Shown here: positions 6,745 through 13,548 of the stretch, piece after piece
Layout of the letters: every line of letters starts with the position of its first letter
How positions within the stretch are numbered: the stretch's first letter is position 1
Assembly (NCBI GenBank): GCA_021737205.1
Contig: JAIPEK010000013.1
Span: 1-17,904, forward strand
Reading direction: 5' to 3'
DNA length: 17,904 nucleotides
Source: Desulfarculaceae bacterium
Lineage (GTDB): Bacteria > Desulfobacterota > Desulfobacteria > Desulfobacterales > Desulfobacteraceae
The notes under the pieces: model-generated
Databases searched by the model: none
Told to the model about the DNA's origin: nothing
The model's input: the letters and a program-made list of their open reading frames with translations, nothing else
Made by a program: the position numbers and the translations under genes

Positions 6745-6836
6745 AACACCAATTTATGAACCTGATCACTAAAAAGAGTGCCCAAAATTTTCAAGGATAT
6801 TTATTTTGATATTAGGTGCTTATAAAAAGAACTTCT

Positions 6837-6896
6837 GTTCGGGACCCTGGGGTCGAGTGTTCGAATCACTCCGCCCCGACCAGCTTTTAGAAGATT
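6837..6896 (+). repeat. Right 60-bp direct repeat (attR-like, tRNA 3' fragment)
   Basis: Copy of 5262-5321 with a single difference at 6846. It contains the anticodon loop, variable region, T arm, 3' acceptor strand and CCA of tRNA-Pro but no 5' half, so it is not a tRNA gene. Its last bases (AGAAG, 6889-6893) lie where the ribosome site of the next gene is expected, 7 nt before the ATG at 6901. Confidence 0.92.
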
Positions 6897-6900
6897 AAAG

Positions 6901-7311
6901 ATGCGAAATATGGCGGAACAAACATTTGATTTCTGGAACGATCATTCCCTTGAATTTCTCGAGATGGCCATGAGCAGGGATCATCTGGAGCGAATCGAAA
7001 ATCCGGACGGATACGGGAAAAGAAAAGGGGATTGCGGGGATACGGTTGAATTCTTCCTTCACGAAAAGGACGGCGGAATCACCAGTGTTTCATATGACGT
7101 GGACGGATGCGTGAATACACACGCATGTGCGAATACTGTCATAAAGCTGGCGCAGGGAAGGCCGGTGGAAAAGGCATGGGAGATCACATATGAGGATGTG
7201 GCCGGATACCTGAAGACACTGCCCGATCAGGAATCTCATTGCGCAGAGCTTGCTGTGGGCGCGTTTTATCTGGCGCTGAAAGACCTGGAAAAGGAGCAAA
7301 AATCCGCCTGA
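6901..7311 (+). CDS. NifU/IscU-type iron-sulfur cluster scaffold protein
   Basis: A 136-aa protein covering the NifU N-terminal/IscU fold, which assembles Fe-S clusters for transfer to apoproteins. Cluster ligands align with IscU: C45 and D47 (GDCGD), C70 (DGC) and H113-C114 (HCAELA). There is an extra C76 in the THACANT segment. The HscA-binding LPPVK motif is missing (LPDQESHC instead), which is common outside the Isc operon. No cysteine desulfurase gene is nearby. ATG at 6901 is chosen; ATG at 6910 is possible. Before the islet inserted, this gene probably followed tRNA-Pro by about 14-18 bases. It now depends on sequence in or after the islet for transcription. Confidence 0.85.
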   Translation: MRNMAEQTFDFWNDHSLEFLEMAMSRDHLERIENPDGYGKRKGDCGDTVEFFLHEKDGGITSVSYDVDGCVNTHACANTVIKLAQGRPVEKAWEITYEDVAGYLKTLPDQESHCAELAVGAFYLALKDLEKEQKSA

Positions 7312-7338
7312 CATACGCCGGATCAGGGACTTTTCGGG

Positions 7339-9087
7339 TCAGTACCGGGTCAGTGTTTTGTCATGCATACTGCCCACGCCGTATTCGTGGCGCCGCATGA
7401 ATTTTTCCACGGAAGGCCCGATAATCTGCATTTCCGGATATCTTTTCTGGACTTCTTTTGCGATCTTTATCTCTTTTGTGCAGCCGGTGCTGTAGGTGGC
7501 GTCCTTGCCGATCCACTCGGGAGGAACTTTTTCATTCATCAGGGCAAAAGATTTGGATATGTCGTCCGCTGTCTGGAACCGCCAGATGTCGATAAAACCG
7601 CTTCTCTGCACGATTTCCCACATATACATCAGGTCGTCCGCATCCATGCCCGCTTCGTAGTAAAGGGATGGATTGATGATAAACAGGTTGGTCGATTCTT
7701 TCTGCAGATGATCGATAAACACGGCCATGATCTTTTTGGCCACATCGATTTTCCCGGGAATCGAGCCGACAATCCCGCTGTAGAACATCACGGTCATTTT
7801 TTCATGTCCGGCCTTTTTCATCTGGTCTATGATGTTCCCGGCCTTTATTTCAAGGGCCTCGTGGGAGAATTTCACCGCGCTTTCCGCCTTTTTCTTGAGA
7901 TCTATACAGACCTGCCCATCCGCAGTATTGGTGATACTGAAGATATCCTGTGTAAATTCGAAGTGGGAGTCAAACAGCCTTTTCTTCTGGCCGTGTCCTC
8001 TTGAGACAACGAAATCCACTTCTTTGAACAGCCTGGAAAAGGTGGTGGAAACAAAAAGCAGATTCAGATTTTCCCGGGTTCCGTCCGATACGATGAAGAT
8101 GTTTTTATTGGACTTGAGCATGTTCACAAGAGAATTTTTGCTCAGATTCTTTCCGTGTATAAAGCTTGCGTTTTCAAGGGAGGCCGAGAGTGCGGGGTCA
8201 TTGTGAACGTCCACAATGGAAACTTTGGTGAAAAAGGATTCGTCCTTGACCGAGAGAATCACCGTATGCCCTTCGCCGGCAAGGTGCTGAATCATGAAAA
8301 TGTCCATCATGATTTCTCCGGCTTCGTTGGACAGCCAGAGAATTCTCCTCTTTTTCCGCCGCAGTTTTCCGGAAAGGATGTCAAAACCGTTACCTGTGAT
8401 CTGAGTGTTGAAAATCGAAAGAAAATCATTTTTGTCTGTTTGGGGAGGATTGTCCGGCTGCCAGAGGGGCTCCGCCCCCATCAGGGTGCAGAGTCGCCAA
8501 AGTTCCAGGGTTTCGATTTTTTCCTTGATTTCTTCAAGACTGCTCTCCGCGGTGCAGGAAAAGGATTCATCCGTATGATCCAGCGCAGCTCTGAAAGCCT
8601 CGGAATCAAGCATATGTCTGGCTTTTTGGTTCCTGTTCCGCTTGTGTTCCGAACAGGGATCTTCAATATGAGTGCGGCTGACAAAAATTTTGAAAAGGCG
8701 TTTTTCAAGCCGCGAGGGAATGATCAGTCCGATCTGAATCTCGTGGTTGTATTTGATTTGAATGAGGGATTTTAAAAAGGCGTTTTCATTCTCCGCAGAA
8801 ATGAGTTCATCGATCAGGTTTCTGATTTTGCCGTGGGCTTTGATATACCGTTTTTCCACAAAATCCGTGTTGGATCGGGACATGATCGAGGCGAACATGT
8901 GGTCGGAGCAGGGGTAGTACCGTTCATTGTCCGGAATATACACCATGAATTCCACCTGTTCCCTGGAGCCGGCTTTCAGCGGATAGGCGAAATGGTCAAT
9001 ATGGTTTTCCAGGAAGAAAGATGTGAACCAGGCATCGAGATCCGGGTCTTTTCCGAATATAAAGGGAATAATATCTTGTTTGTTCAT
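7339..9087 (-). CDS. Uncharacterised protein with DUF89/ARMT1-like core
   Basis: A 582-aa soluble protein preceded by GGAGGA 5 nt before the ATG. Residues about 240-400 resemble DUF89 (damage-control phosphatase/ARMT1 fold): ILWLSNEAGEIMMD at 249-262 matches the family DNAGEIV.D motif, followed by HTVILSVK, and VVSRGHGQ at 360-367 matches the SKGxGN motif. The metal-binding Asp-Asn of that motif appears to be Asn-Glu here, and the downstream NDAT motif is not clear, so the usual phosphatase chemistry may be lost. The first 240 residues are mainly helical and charged. The last 180, including YSTGCTKEI and KFMRRHEYGVG, match nothing I recognise. It is convergent with the scaffold gene and divergent from the J-domain gene. 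Confidence 0.6.
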   Translation of the reverse strand: MNKQDIIPFIFGKDPDLDAWFTSFFLENHIDHFAYPLKAGSREQVEFMVYIPDNERYYPCSDHMFASIMSRSNTDFVEKRYIKAHGKIRNLIDELISAENENAFLKSLIQIKYNHEIQIGLIIPSRLEKRLFKIFVSRTHIEDPCSEHKRNRNQKARHMLDSEAFRAALDHTDESFSCTAESSLEEIKEKIETLELWRLCTLMGAEPLWQPDNPPQTDKNDFLSIFNTQITGNGFDILSGKLRRKKRRILWLSNEAGEIMMDIFMIQHLAGEGHTVILSVKDESFFTKVSIVDVHNDPALSASLENASFIHGKNLSKNSLVNMLKSNKNIFIVSDGTRENLNLLFVSTTFSRLFKEVDFVVSRGHGQKKRLFDSHFEFTQDIFSITNTADGQVCIDLKKKAESAVKFSHEALEIKAGNIIDQMKKAGHEKMTVMFYSGIVGSIPGKIDVAKKIMAVFIDHLQKESTNLFIINPSLYYEAGMDADDLMYMWEIVQRSGFIDIWRFQTADDISKSFALMNEKVPPEWIGKDATYSTGCTKEIKIAKEVQKRYPEMQIIGPSVEKFMRRHEYGVGSMHDKTLTRY

Positions 9088-9196
9088 GTGTCCTCCGTTG
9101 GTTTTGCCGTATCATATCACTTATGGAGGCGGGAATCAAAACCATTGAGAGAAGGTGGTTGACAAAATCCGGGTTGTGGCATAGAAAGGAAGAGAT

Positions 9197-9832
9197 ATGG
9201 ATATTCAGACCGCACTGAGGATCATGGAGCTGACTCCTTCCGCCGACCTTGATGATGCAAAGGAGGCTTTCAGGAGACTTGCCAAACGGTATCATCCGGA
9301 CCGGGTCAAGTACAGCCCGGAAAGCGGGGCAGGGGACGCACGGATGAAGGAAATCAACCTTGCCTTCAAACTTTTGAAGCAGGAACTCAAATCCTCGAGA
9401 CCCCGGGAAGCGGTTGATAAAGAGAAAACAGCGCCTGCCGCGGAACCCGGACAACCCTTTTTCTCTTTTGTTCGAGACTGGAAAAAATCGTTTTCTCAAA
9501 AACGGAAAACCAGTCATCCCGGATCGGAGAAGAAAAACCGGGGCGGTTCCGAAGGTACCTGTGCAAGCCGGCCCGGCAGGCGCCGGACAGGCCGGAGAAA
9601 AAGATCTTTCCGGCAGGAATTTTGTAAAAGTTTCCAGGCATCCGCAGGCAATGGAACCGGAACACCTGGCAGGGGAAGGGGTGGCCGCTTTCGGGACCGG
9701 AGCGTGTACAACTACTCCACGTATATGAAACTGAAAAAGAAAATGATGTCTTCCCAGCGAAGGCGGGAGACTAATCCGGGACCGGTCGGGCCGGTCACCC
9801 GGATCTCGAGAATCAAAAGAGTGGAGAAATAA
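9197..9832 (+). CDS. J-domain protein with basic low-complexity tail
   Basis: Residues 1-62 are a DnaJ J-domain with the HPD motif at 33-35 (RYHPDR), the part that stimulates DnaK ATPase. There is no Gly/Phe region, zinc finger or DnaJ C-terminal domain, so this is a type III J-protein. Its client is probably set by the rest of the chain. Residues 75-180 are rich in Arg, Lys, Gly and Pro, and the end (YNYSTYMKLKKKMM...RISRIKRVEK) is strongly basic. AGGAAGAG lies before the ATG. The middle part could contain compensating frameshifts because another frame is also open there, but there is no proof. Confidence 0.8.
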   Translation: MDIQTALRIMELTPSADLDDAKEAFRRLAKRYHPDRVKYSPESGAGDARMKEINLAFKLLKQELKSSRPREAVDKEKTAPAAEPGQPFFSFVRDWKKSFSQKRKTSHPGSEKKNRGGSEGTCASRPGRRRTGRRKRSFRQEFCKSFQASAGNGTGTPGRGRGGRFRDRSVYNYSTYMKLKKKMMSSQRRRETNPGPVGPVTRISRIKRVEK

Positions 9833-9847
9833 AATGTTTTCCTTCGG

Positions 9848-10363
9848 TCAGATCACTTGTGAGAAAAGCACTGCCCCGCTTTTGATATCCACAATTTTTG
9901 CGGTTTCATCCTCGACGATTCCGTAAGTATAGATCCTGTTTCTCGGTTTTTTCAAAGACCCCGGGTTCATGTGTATCACCCCGTTGACCCTTTCCATTTT
10001 TGCCATGTGTGTGTGTCCCGTAATGACAATATCCGGGTCGGTAGTGGTTTCAGGCGGAAACCGGTGTCCGTGGCAAAGCAGGAAATCTCTGTCGAACATA
10101 TTGAATTCAAGGTGCCGGCTGTAACCCGGAAGAAAGCTGTCCGTATCGCAGTTTCCGTAGACAAAAAACATTCTGTCCGCCACCGTCGGCAAATCCTCCA
10201 GTATACTCTCGGGCTGAAAGTCTGTATCGAGCCTGTTCCCGAATTTCGTGTCAAACAGATCCCCGGCTATGGCCAGAACGTCGTCTTCGGTCATCAGCTC
10301 TTTCAGCGTCAGCCAGGTGGAAAAACTTCCGTGAACATCCGCAGTAACAATCAGTCTTGTCAT
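9848..10363 (-). CDS. YfcE/MJ0936-type metallophosphoesterase (phosphodiesterase)
   Basis: A 171-aa calcineurin-like phosphoesterase that uses two metal ions. All motifs are in order: D9-x-H11 (ADVHG), GDLFD with D35, GNCD with N71, H98 (CHGH) and GHTH with H117 and H119, then the MNPGS turn. Length and motif set fit YfcE-like phosphodiesterases; the natural substrate of the family is not settled. The start at 10363 is chosen over the upstream in-frame codon because GGGAGG lies 5 nt before it and the first strand MTRLIVTADVHG begins there. Its 3' end faces the J-domain gene across only 15 bp. It is divergent from the diguanylate cyclase gene. Confidence 0.9.
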   Translation of the reverse strand: MTRLIVTADVHGSFSTWLTLKELMTEDDVLAIAGDLFDTKFGNRLDTDFQPESILEDLPTVADRMFFVYGNCDTDSFLPGYSRHLEFNMFDRDFLLCHGHRFPPETTTDPDIVITGHTHMAKMERVNGVIHMNPGSLKKPRNRIYTYGIVEDETAKIVDIKSGAVLFSQVI

Positions 10364-10414
10364 ACAACCTCCCTTTATTTTACAGCCGAGCCAATTATAG
10401 ACTGTTTTTTCATA

Positions 10415-10443
10415 TTGAAAAAGATCTGAAATCATACTATTTA
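10415..10443 (+). promoter_or_regulatory. Sigma-70-like promoter for the diguanylate cyclase gene
   Basis: TTGAAA (10415-10420), a 17-bp spacer and TATTTA (10438-10443). Transcription would begin near 10450, about 30 bases before the ATG at 10480. This supports that start over the longer upstream reading, which begins at a TTG inside the opposite gene. Confidence 0.5.
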
Positions 10444-10479
10444 GGACAGAATGAAAACCGGGAATTTTTACATACGACT

Positions 10480-11769
10480 ATGGATATAAAGTTACTGGAC
10501 CGGGTCATCGCTTTGTCCAACCTGATCGGCCAGGCGGGGATGGCGTATATCGAGGCGGATACCGAGCTGAACGTATTTACCTGGAATCCCGGCGCCGCCG
10601 GCCTTTTCGGGATTTCCGAGGAAGAGGCCATGGCGGTTCCGCTGGACCGGAGCGTCCCTCTTGACCGGGAAATGCTGCTTGCGCTTTCGAACGCCGGATT
10701 TTCAAGTGACACCATGCAACGCTCCAGCGGAGCGAAGGTCTGGTATGATCTTTTTTATTCGCCCATCACCGACACCTGCGGGGAGAAACTCGGCATTGCC
10801 ATCCTGGCAAGGGACATTACAAAGCTGATTCATTTGAACACCAGTACACGGGAAGCGAAAAAGCAGCTCAACGACATCTACATGTTCGCCCCTGTGGGCA
10901 TGTTCCATGCCGATATCAACGGAAGCATTGAATCGGCCAATCCAGAATTTGCCTGGATGCTCGGTTACGAATCCGCCGGCGCCCTTGTGCAGAAAATCAG
11001 TGATGTGGCAGCCCAGCTGTTCGTCAAACGGGAAAAGGGCCGGGAATTCATGTTTCACCTGTATGAGGCGGACGAGGTGAAACGGTTTCGGGCCCGGCTT
11101 CGCAGAAAGGGCAACTCCGGAGTCTGGGTGCAGTGTTATGCCAAGATCACCCGGGACATATACGGCAGAATCAATGGATTTGACGGATATACCATGGATA
11201 TCAGCGACACTGTTCGGGCCGAGACCGACCTTCAGGAGGCCAATGATAAACTGAAACTTTTATCGGTTCAGGACGGCCTGACGCAGATTCCCAACAGAAG
11301 GAGGTTTGATGAGTACCTGGCCGCTGAATGGGCCCGGCACAGGAGAAGCGGCCAGGAATTTTCCGTGATCATCTGTGATATCGATTATTTTAAATTTTAC
11401 AATGATACTTACGGCCATCAGGCCGGAGATGATTGCCTGATAGCAGTGGCCGAAGTCATGAAAGACAGCGGGCGGCGCACCACGGATCTTGCCGCCAGAT
11501 ACGGGGGAGAAGAGTTTGCATTCGTGTTGCCTCATACAGGAGCCCAAGGCGGGCGGTGCGTGGCTGAAAAGATACGGTCCCATGTACGATCCATGAATAT
11601 TCCCCATGAAACATCCCTGATCGATACCTGCATCACGGTAAGCGTAGGAGTGGCAAGCGCTGTTCCGGAGAATGGCCTGGAACCTGAAATGCTTCTGAAG
11701 AAAGCTGATCAGGCGTTGTACGAGGCCAAGGAAAAGGGCCGCAACCGTGTTGAATACAAAAGAATGTAA
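10480..11769 (+). CDS. Diguanylate cyclase, PAS-PAS-GGDEF
   Basis: A 429-aa cytoplasmic protein that makes cyclic-di-GMP from two GTP. PAS domains lie at about 16-114 and 131-244, and a linker helix (ETDLQEANDKLKLL) leads into GGDEF from about 260 (DGLTQIPNRRRFDEY). The active-site loop is GGEEF (342-346), a catalytically competent variant. An RxxD product-inhibition site (RTTD, 333-336) lies five residues before it, so the enzyme is probably active and feedback-controlled. There is no membrane segment or EAL domain. What the PAS domains sense is unknown. The Shine-Dalgarno sequence is weak. The alpha/beta hydrolase gene follows within about 20 bases and could be co-transcribed. Confidence 0.93.
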   Translation: MDIKLLDRVIALSNLIGQAGMAYIEADTELNVFTWNPGAAGLFGISEEEAMAVPLDRSVPLDREMLLALSNAGFSSDTMQRSSGAKVWYDLFYSPITDTCGEKLGIAILARDITKLIHLNTSTREAKKQLNDIYMFAPVGMFHADINGSIESANPEFAWMLGYESAGALVQKISDVAAQLFVKREKGREFMFHLYEADEVKRFRARLRRKGNSGVWVQCYAKITRDIYGRINGFDGYTMDISDTVRAETDLQEANDKLKLLSVQDGLTQIPNRRRFDEYLAAEWARHRRSGQEFSVIICDIDYFKFYNDTYGHQAGDDCLIAVAEVMKDSGRRTTDLAARYGGEEFAFVLPHTGAQGGRCVAEKIRSHVRSMNIPHETSLIDTCITVSVGVASAVPENGLEPEMLLKKADQALYEAKEKGRNRVEYKRM

Positions 11770-11791
11770 AGCGGTGACCGGTAAGCGATCC

Positions 11792-12694
11792 ATGGACTTT
11801 GATTGTTTCACCGCCCGTGACGGGGTCAAAATCCGGTACGCCACCGCCCATTCCTTTCAGCCCGACCCTGGTGCGCTCGTGGTGGTTTTAAACGGACGTG
11901 CCGAATTTATCGAAAAGTACGCAGATATCGTCGGGGAATTTCAGAAAAAAGGATTTGATGTGGCCACACTGGACTGGCGGGGCCAGGGCTTGTCGGACCG
12001 GGAGCTTGCCAACCGGCACAAAGGGTATATCAAAGATTTCAATGACTATCTTTCGGATCTTCGAATGCTGTTCGACAGGGATATCAATCCCGACCGCCTG
12101 CCGGTGGTGTTCGTGGCCCATTCCATGGGCGGTCATATTGCGCTTCGATTCATGAAAGAATATCCGGGAATAGTGCACAAAGCGGTTCTGATCAGCCCGA
12201 TGATCGATATCGTGACCGGTCCCTTCCCCAAACGCATTGCCCGGTTGATCGCAAAGCTCGCCTGCAGGTACGGGTTCTCCGAAAAGTATGTGCTCGGAGG
12301 CAAGGATTATATACCGGGAAACGTCCGGTATGAAGACAACCTGTTTACACATGACCGGGAAAAATTCCGGATTCATCCCCGGGCTGTTGAAAATAATCCG
12401 GATCTTGCATTGGGAGATGTGACATGGGGATGGCTCCATGCGGCGTTCAGGTCCATTGAACTTCTGAAAGATCCTGCGTATGCCGCCGGCGTGACCGAGC
12501 CGGTACTTCTGGTCGGGGCGCTGGAAGACCGGGTGGTGGATGTCGATGCCCAGAAACGATTTGCCGATATGGCGCCGGGATGCTCATTCGTTCCCGTGGC
12601 GCAGGGGTATCACGAGTTGCTGTTTGAAACAAAGGATATCCGAGAGACGGTGTGGCATGCCATGGAAATGCACATCAGGGGGACGGTCCGCTGA
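11792..12694 (+). CDS. Alpha/beta hydrolase, monoacylglycerol lipase/lysophospholipase type
   Basis: A 300-aa serine hydrolase. The nucleophile elbow is AHSMGG with S111, the acid is D246 (GALEDRVVD) and the His is H274 (QGYHELLFE), a triad arrangement and C-terminal HELL typical of the monoglyceride lipase/PldB group (Hydrolase_4). DWRGQGLSDR at 61-70 is another group signature. There is no signal peptide, so it acts in the cytoplasm or at the inner face of the membrane on acylglycerol or lysophospholipid esters; the substrate is inferred from the family. The ATG at 11792 is preferred. GTG at 11747 would overlap the upstream gene and add residues without family support. Confidence 0.87.
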   Translation: MDFDCFTARDGVKIRYATAHSFQPDPGALVVVLNGRAEFIEKYADIVGEFQKKGFDVATLDWRGQGLSDRELANRHKGYIKDFNDYLSDLRMLFDRDINPDRLPVVFVAHSMGGHIALRFMKEYPGIVHKAVLISPMIDIVTGPFPKRIARLIAKLACRYGFSEKYVLGGKDYIPGNVRYEDNLFTHDREKFRIHPRAVENNPDLALGDVTWGWLHAAFRSIELLKDPAYAAGVTEPVLLVGALEDRVVDVDAQKRFADMAPGCSFVPVAQGYHELLFETKDIRETVWHAMEMHIRGTVR

Positions 12695-12821
12695 TGGACC
12701 CCAGCCGCCGGATCCGATCCAGTACCGGTGGATGAGAGTAATTCAGAAGCACATAAAAAAGAAAGTCTGCCAGGATTGTAAAAAGGATGATGAAAGTGAT
12801 ACAGTTGGAGGAAAGCGTCAT
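12675..12821 (-). pseudogene. Short ORF resembling the C-terminus of an M48/Ste24 peptidase (possible remnant)
   Basis: Between the hydrolase and the IHF gene the minus strand encodes 48 aa from ATG at 12821. After a hydrophobic stretch it reads NYSHPPVLDRIRRL, which strongly recalls the C-terminal HYSHPPLLERL tail of Ste24/CAAX-type M48 metallopeptidases. The catalytic HExxH region is absent. It lies just downstream of the IHF gene, so it may be the 3' scar of a deleted peptidase gene or a short unrelated peptide. Confidence 0.35.
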
Positions 12822-12834
12822 AAAGCGCGGTTTG

Positions 12835-13122
12835 TCAGTTCTTGTTGTTCACAAGATCCCGTAGTTTGCCTGAACATTTAAAGGTGACCACCCGTCGCGG
12901 AGGGAGAATCATTTCTTCATTGGTCGCCGGATTCCGTCCCTTGCGGGCCTTTTTTTCATTCACGCAGAATTTACCGAAACCGCTGATCATCAAATCTTCC
13001 CCGTTTTCAATGGTTTCCTTGATAATCTCCAAAAATTCCTCCATTATGTTGTATGCGTCGGATCTTGACAGATCCAGCTCCTGTTCGATGGTTTCCGTAA
13101 TATTGGTTTTGGTCAAAGTCAT
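12835..13122 (-). CDS. IHF/HU-family DNA-bending protein, IHF alpha-like
   Basis: A 95-aa histone-like protein. The family signature GFGKFCVNEKKARKGRNPAT, with its beta-arm Arg-Asn-Pro tip, is complete, followed by RRVVTFKCSGKLR. These proteins dimerise and bend DNA sharply, affecting transcription, recombination and integration. The overall pattern (MTLTKTNITETI, SRSDAYNIMEEFLEIIK) is closer to IHF alpha than to HU, but the partner subunit is not in the window and assignment between IHF alpha, IHF beta and HU is not certain. AGGAG lies 12 nt before the ATG. It is a single gene between convergent and divergent neighbours. Confidence 0.88.
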   Translation of the reverse strand: MTLTKTNITETIEQELDLSRSDAYNIMEEFLEIIKETIENGEDLMISGFGKFCVNEKKARKGRNPATNEEMILPPRRVVTFKCSGKLRDLVNNKN

Positions 13123-13339
13123 AATTCAAACTACTCCTGAAACAAATGAAATAATTTTGCCGCCGTGATTAAAGTTCTGGTAAAATACTTTAATTAAACA
13201 CAATTTGTCAAGTGAATGTCTTCATATCCAATAAAATGTTTGCGTATCCTCTGTTTACAATATATATCAGACAAGAGACTGGAAACTGGAAACATGAGAC
13301 AAGAACATGCCTCATTCAGATTTCAAGCTCTGTTGTGAT

Positions 13340-13365
13340 GCTGTGATGCATCACGGCTGTTTTTT
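13340..13365 (+). terminator. Terminator-like hairpin with no obvious upstream gene
   Basis: GCTGTGA (13340-13346), loop TGCA and TCACGGC (13351-13357) form a 7-bp stem with one G-T pair, followed by TGTTTTTT. No plus-strand gene precedes it, so it may end a small untranslated transcript or be incidental. Confidence 0.4.
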
Positions 13366-13387
13366 ATATGAAAGAATAACATTTTTT

Positions 13388-13448
13388 ACCATGAAGGCCA
13401 TGAAGGAACTGAAGCAAAACCTTCATGAACTTCATGCTCTTCCATGGT
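13388..13448. repeat. Imperfect palindrome of the ATGAAG/CTTCAT type
   Basis: Left arm ACCATGAAGGCCATGAAGG (13388-13406) pairs with CCTTCATG, TTCATG and CCATGGT in the right arm (13420-13448). Hairpin elements built from ATGAAG/CTTCAT units are common as dispersed intergenic repeats in environmental Proteobacteria-like genomes. Only one copy is in this window. Confidence 0.65.
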
Positions 13449-13548
13449 GATCTTTCATCATTCGTTGTGTCCGTCAGGACATGGCTGTTATATGAAAAGT
13501 GAAATCAAAGGGCACTGAAAACCGTGACTTGAAAACAACGAGGTAAGT

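Larger units (their letters stand above)
5262..6896 (+). mobile_element. Small integrative islet at tRNA-Pro carrying a toxin-antitoxin-like operon
   Basis: The insert between the two repeats has a period of 1575 bp. It is visibly more AT-rich than the genes on either side. It holds, in order, a decayed tyrosine-recombinase fragment next to the tRNA, a double palindrome, an MqsR-like toxin gene, a zinc-finger antitoxin-like gene and a small third gene, all on the plus strand. No intact integrase, transposase or replication gene is present, so it cannot move by itself. Integration beside a tRNA and the integrase remnant next to the attL side fit a genomic-island history. Whether the islet was always this small, with the integrase supplied in trans, or shrank by deletion cannot be told from one genome. 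Confidence 0.82.
13123..13548. other. 425-bp intergenic region with repeats, before purB
   Basis: No convincing gene is seen. The region is AT-rich near the IHF start, then holds a short repeated stretch (ACTGGAA twice, 13278-13291), the palindrome GTGATGCATCAC with a following T-run, and a long imperfect hairpin at 13388-13448. The string GGCTGTT...ATATGAAA occurs twice (about 13355 and 13483). Confidence 0.6.

Noticed and set aside
6837..6877. Second tRNA-Pro gene
   Set aside because: Only the 3' half from the anticodon loop is present, with no 5' acceptor strand or D arm. It is an att-type repeat.
7318..7350. CGGGTCAGT repeated twice between convergent genes as a terminator or tandem repeat
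   Set aside because: Only two short copies, partly in coding sequence, with no stable stem or T-run.
9414..9728. Alternative open frame within the J-domain gene
   Set aside because: It has no domain and no ribosome site. The main frame has the J-domain and a plausible end, though local compensating frameshifts cannot be excluded.
13260..13320. Tandem ACTGGAA units and repeated GAGACAAG as a CRISPR-like array
   Set aside because: Units are seven to eight bases with no regular spacers. No CRISPR array or cas gene is present in the window.
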